Shown piece by piece: positions 4,474-8,001 of a stretch of DNA of 8,001 nt. Position numbers and translations under genes: made by a program. Each line of letters opens with the position of its first letter. The stretch's first letter is position 1. The stretch is from Bacteroidota bacterium (GTDB taxonomy: Bacteria; Bacteroidota; Bacteroidia; SpSt-205; S141-50), in NCBI GenBank assembly GCA_015490695.1, contig WFXK01000143.1, positions 1 through 8,001 of the forward strand, in the 5' to 3' direction. The notes under the pieces were generated by a model that saw only the letters and a program-made list of their open reading frames with translations, ran no database searches and was not told where the DNA came from.

Positions 4474-7400
4474 ATGGCAAAAAAACAAAATAAAAAGAAA
4501 CACAAAATCCCAAGCATTTACGAGTCAGACCGTATCAGCTTCGCAAAAGCCCCTTCTAAGGCAGAAATCCCTGATTTGCTTTCTATACAAATAGAATCTT
4601 TTAAAGCCTTCTTCCAAGTAGATACCCCCGCCGATAAACGAAAAGAAGAGGGACTTTATAAAGTCTTCAAAGAAAACTTTCCTGTAACCGACTCCAGAGA
4701 AAACTTCGTTTTAGAATTCTTAGACTACACCATAGACCCCCCACAATATAGTGTTGAAGAGTGCAAAGAGCGGGGGCTGACCTACTCTGTATCCTTAAAA
4801 GCAAAATTCTTCCTCTATTGTACAGACCCCGAATACAGCGACTTTGAACCCAAAACCCAAGAGGTCTATTTGGGAAAAATCCCTTATATGACACCCAATG
4901 GTACCTTTATTATTAATGGTGCTGAAAGAGTCGTGGTCAGTTTATTGCATAGAGCCCCAGGAATCTTTTTCGGGCAAACCTTGCACACTTCAGGAATTAA
5001 GATTTATAACGCTAAAGTAGTTCCTTTCAAAGGTTCGTGGGTGGAATTTACTACAGACCCGAATAATATTTTGTGGGTTTACATAGAAGGAAAGAAAAAA
5101 TTTCCTGCTACGACCTTTTTGCGAGCTATAGGTTACTCTAGCGATAAAGATATTTTGATGTTGTTTAATTTAGCTAAAGAAGAACCTGCTACGGAGGAAA
5201 ATTTAAAACGTTTAAAAGGAAAACGTTTAGCAGGGCGAGTGGTCAAAACATGGATGGAAGATTTTGTTGACCAAGAAACCGGTGAAGTAACTTCCGTAGA
5301 ACGCCGTGAAGTTTTGGTAGAACGTGGCGACGTCATCAATGATGATGTTATAGAATTGATTTTAGAATCGGGACAAGATACTATTTTGATTTTAACCGAT
5401 GATAAAATACAGCAACGTTATTCAGTGATTTTAGAGACTTTAAAGAAAGACCCTGCAGATTCTGAGACGCAGGCAGCGGAATTGATTTATCGTACTTTAC
5501 GTAGTGCCGACCCACCCGACGAAGAAACTGCCCGAAGAACCGTAGAAGGACTATTCTTCAACCCTAAACGCTATAACCTTGGAGAAGTAGGACGTTATCG
5601 TATCAATAGAAAACTCCATCAAAATAATCCGAATATTCCTAAAGAGGTATTAGAAAGTCAAGTGCTTACCAAAGAGGATGTAGTAGCTATCATAGAATAC
5701 ATTGTTAAAATGATTAACGGGGAGGCTCTACCGGATGACCAAGACCATTTAAGCAATCGCCGTGTTCGTACTATAGGAGAACACCTTTATAATCAGTTCT
5801 CTGTTGGTCTAAGCCGCTTAGCCAAAGCCATGCGAGAACGTATGAACATTAGAGATAGCGAAATCTTTAGTCCCTCAGACCTAATCAATACCCGTATTTT
5901 AACAGGTGTGGTCAATCAGTTCTTTGCTACGGGACAATTAAGCCAGTTCATGGACCAAACCAATCCTTTATCTGAACTCACGAATAAACGAAGGATTTCT
6001 GCTGTTGGTCCTGGAGGCTTAAGTAGAGAACATGCAGGGTTTGAAGTACGGGATGTGCATTATTCCCACTATGGTAGATTGTGCCCTATTGAAACCCCTG
6101 AAGGTCCAAGTATTGGATTGACTACTTCTTTGTGTGTTTATGCAAAAGTGAACCGCTTAGGGTTTTTAGAAACCCCTTATTTCCCTGTAAAGAATGGTAA
6201 GGTAGATTTTAGTCGTATTGTTTATTTAAGTCCTGAAAAAGAGCAGGAGCATACGTTAGTGCCTGCTACGGTTCCTGTGGACGAAGAGGGGAATATTATT
6301 CCTGAGCGGGTGCAGGCAAGGCGCCACGGAGACTATCCTATTGTTTCTCGGGAAGAAGTAGAATTTATGGATGTAGCAACGAACCAAATGGTTTCTGTCT
6401 CTACTTCGTTAATTCCATTTTTAGAACATGATGACGCAAACCGTGCTTTAATGGGTTCTAACATGCAACGTCAAGCAGTACCTTTATTAGAACCCGAAGC
6501 ACCCATCGTAGGTACAGGAATGGAGCGAAAAGTTGCAGCTGACTCCCGTAGACTCATCATCGCAGAAGGAAAAGGAGAAGTGGTCTATGTAGATGCTAAT
6601 GAAATCCATATCCGATACGAAAGAGATGAAAAAGAAGCGTTAGTTTCTTTTGAAGGTCCTGTAAAAGTGTATAAACTGCCTAAGTTTAAGCGAACGAACC
6701 AAAATACTTGTATTAACATGCGTCCATTGGTGCGTGTAGGTGATAAAGTAGAAAAAGGAATGGTCTTATGTGAAGGGTTCTGTACTGCTAAAGGAGAGTT
6801 AGCCTTAGGAAAAAACCTTTTAGTTGCTTTCATGCCTTGGCGTGGCTATAACTTTGAAGATGCTATCGTTATCAGTGAACGCTTGGTCATAGAAGATGTT
6901 TATACCTCTATTCATATAGATGAATTTGAAGTAGCGGTAAGGGAAACGAATGTTGGACGGGAGGAATTAGTACGAGAAATTCCTAATGTTAGTGAAAAAG
7001 CTACAAAGAACTTAGATGAAAATGGGATTGTTCGTATTGGTGCGGAAGTAAGAGAGGGGGATATTATTGTTGGTAAGGTAACGCCTAAGAGCGAGTCGGA
7101 TGCCACCCCTGAAGAGCGTTTATTAAGAGCCATTTTTGGTGACAAAGCAGGAGAAGTAAAAAACACCTCTTTAACCGCTCCCCCTGCCTTTTATGGAATC
7201 GTTATTGATAAAAAACTCTTTTCTGCTCAACCAAAATATGATGATAGAGAGTATATTAAAAAACGTACGAAACAATTAGAACAAGAACGAAAACAAAAAT
7301 TGAGTGCTTTAGATGAAGAAATGATGCAAAAATTAGAAAAATTAGTTGGGAAAGCCAAGATAAAACGTTTACGTACTGTAGATGGTGAGGAGCTAGCACC

Positions 7401-8001
7401 CAAGGGGAAACCATTTTCTAAAAAATACATTAAGCGAATTCCATTTTTACAATTGAATCCAAGTGATTGGACAGAAGATGAGGAGTTAAATCAATGGATA
7501 GAGCGGTTGTTTAAGAATTATCGTAGGAAGTACAATGAGATAGACACGTATTATCGTCGTAAGATGACGGAGCTAGTCAATGGAGATGAGCTACAACGTG
7601 GGATTTTACAATTAGCTAAGGTTTATATAGCAAGAAAGCGAAAGATTAAAGTGGGGGACAAGATGGCAGGACGCCATGGAAACAAAGGAGTGATTGCAAA
7701 AGTGGTTCGTCAAGAAGATATGCCGTTTTTAGAAGATGGTACTCCCGTAGATATTGTTTTGAACCCCTTAGGTGTGCCTTCCCGAATGAATATTGGTCAG
7801 ATTTATGAGACTTTATTAGGTTGGGCAGGGAAGCGTTTAGGGGTTAAGTTCGCTTGTCCTATCTTTGATGGTGCTTCCTTGGATGAAATCAATCAATGGT
7901 TAAAGAAAGCAGGATTGCCTAAGGATGGCATTACTTATCTTTATGACGGAAGAACAGGAGAACGCTTTGACCAACCTGCGACTGTAGGATATATCTATAT
8001 G
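4474..8001 (+). CDS. rpoB: DNA-directed RNA polymerase subunit beta (3' end outside window)
   Basis: Catalytic beta subunit of RNA polymerase. The frame is open for 1176 codons up to the window edge; roughly 80-100 residues, including the C-terminal clamp part, should lie beyond. Landmarks are the beta-lobe motif ERVVVS (151-156), the Rif region with QLSQFMDQ (488-495) and KRRISA (505-510), CPIETPEGP (537-545), NMQRQAVP (663-670), a charged coiled-coil-like insert at about 930-965, and the active-site segment GDKMAGRHGNKG (1061-1072), whose K1063 and K1071 match E. coli K1065 and K1073. Many residues that line the rifampicin pocket are changed: L157, G487, N504, V511, S546 and T550 stand at E. 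coli 148, 509, 526, 533, 568 and 572. The ATG at 4474 gives a normal basic N-terminus and there is no SD. It follows rplL after a 119-nt spacer containing two hairpins; rpoC is expected next. Confidence 0.98.
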   Translation, partial: MAKKQNKKKHKIPSIYESDRISFAKAPSKAEIPDLLSIQIESFKAFFQVDTPADKRKEEGLYKVFKENFPVTDSRENFVLEFLDYTIDPPQYSVEECKERGLTYSVSLKAKFFLYCTDPEYSDFEPKTQEVYLGKIPYMTPNGTFIINGAERVVVSLLHRAPGIFFGQTLHTSGIKIYNAKVVPFKGSWVEFTTDPNNILWVYIEGKKKFPATTFLRAIGYSSDKDILMLFNLAKEEPATEENLKRLKGKRLAGRVVKTWMEDFVDQETGEVTSVERREVLVERGDVINDDVIELILESGQDTILILTDDKIQQRYSVILETLKKDPADSETQAAELIYRTLRSADPPDEETARRTVEGLFFNPKRYNLGEVGRYRINRKLHQNNPNIPKEVLESQVLTKEDVVAIIEYIVKMINGEALPDDQDHLSNRRVRTIGEHLYNQFSVGLSRLAKAMRERMNIRDSEIFSPSDLINTRILTGVVNQFFATGQLSQFMDQTNPLSELTNKRRISAVGPGGLSREHAGFEVRDVHYSHYGRLCPIETPEGPSIGLTTSLCVYAKVNRLGFLETPYFPVKNGKVDFSRIVYLSPEKEQEHTLVPATVPVDEEGNIIPERVQARRHGDYPIVSREEVEFMDVATNQMVSVSTSLIPFLEHDDANRALMGSNMQRQAVPLLEPEAPIVGTGMERKVAADSRRLIIAEGKGEVVYVDANEIHIRYERDEKEALVSFEGPVKVYKLPKFKRTNQNTCINMRPLVRVGDKVEKGMVLCEGFCTAKGELALGKNLLVAFMPWRGYNFEDAIVISERLVIEDVYTSIHIDEFEVAVRETNVGREELVREIPNVSEKATKNLDENGIVRIGAEVREGDIIVGKVTPKSESDATPEERLLRAIFGDKAGEVKNTSLTAPPAFYGIVIDKKLFSAQPKYDDREYIKKRTKQLEQERKQKLSALDEEMMQKLEKLVGKAKIKRLRTVDGEELAPKGKPFSKKYIKRIPFLQLNPSDWTEDEELNQWIERLFKNYRRKYNEIDTYYRRKMTELVNGDELQRGILQLAKVYIARKRKIKVGDKMAGRHGNKGVIAKVVRQEDMPFLEDGTPVDIVLNPLGVPSRMNIGQIYETLLGWAGKRLGVKFACPIFDGASLDEINQWLKKAGLPKDGITYLYDGRTGERFDQPATVGYIYM

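Overview
The window looks like a housekeeping transcription/translation cluster of a Bacteroidota bacterium, AT-rich by eye. The assignment rests on four things: the gene order (tRNAs, tuf, trnW, secE, nusG, rplKAJL, rpoB); tRNA genes that do not encode the 3' CCA; real start codons that almost all lack a Shine-Dalgarno sequence although perfect AAGGAGG words occur inside genes; and the general character of the L11, EF-Tu and RpoB sequences. I could run no database search, so phylum level is as far as I would go.

Layout, all on the plus strand: 1-149 holds tRNA-Gly(UCC), missing its first four bases at the window edge, and tRNA-Thr(GGU). EF-Tu (tuf) follows at 172-1359 and tRNA-Trp(CCA) at 1369-1441. 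secE starts only 4 nt after that tRNA, followed by nusG, then the L11, L1, L10 and L7/L12 genes with gaps of 12, 7, 3, 4 and 33 nt. A 119-nt spacer (4355-4473) holds two abutting RNA hairpins. rpoB runs from 4474 off the right edge, with 1176 residues visible. There is no gene-free stretch above 120 nt, and I see no mobile element, CRISPR array or minus-strand gene.

The genes form a growth-rate module: tRNAs and EF-Tu deliver aminoacyl-tRNA, SecE is part of the translocon, NusG couples and controls elongation, the L11/L1/L10/L12 set builds the two flexible ribosomal stalks, and RpoB is the catalytic beta subunit of RNA polymerase. The tight spacing suggests one long transcript punctuated by tRNA processing, with the rplL-rpoB spacer as the only clear place to set RNA polymerase output apart from ribosomal protein output.

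I found no new gene system. The most notable signal is in RpoB: at least six residues that form the rifampicin pocket in E. coli (positions 148, 509, 526, 533, 568 and 572) are all substituted, while the catalytic residues are kept. This predicts natural rifamycin insensitivity. Secondary points are the 15-bp GNRA-capped hairpin before rpoB, the nearly leaderless secE after trnW, the lack of room for classical L1 and L10 autoregulatory leaders, and an abrupt synonymous-codon switch in the hinge of rplL.
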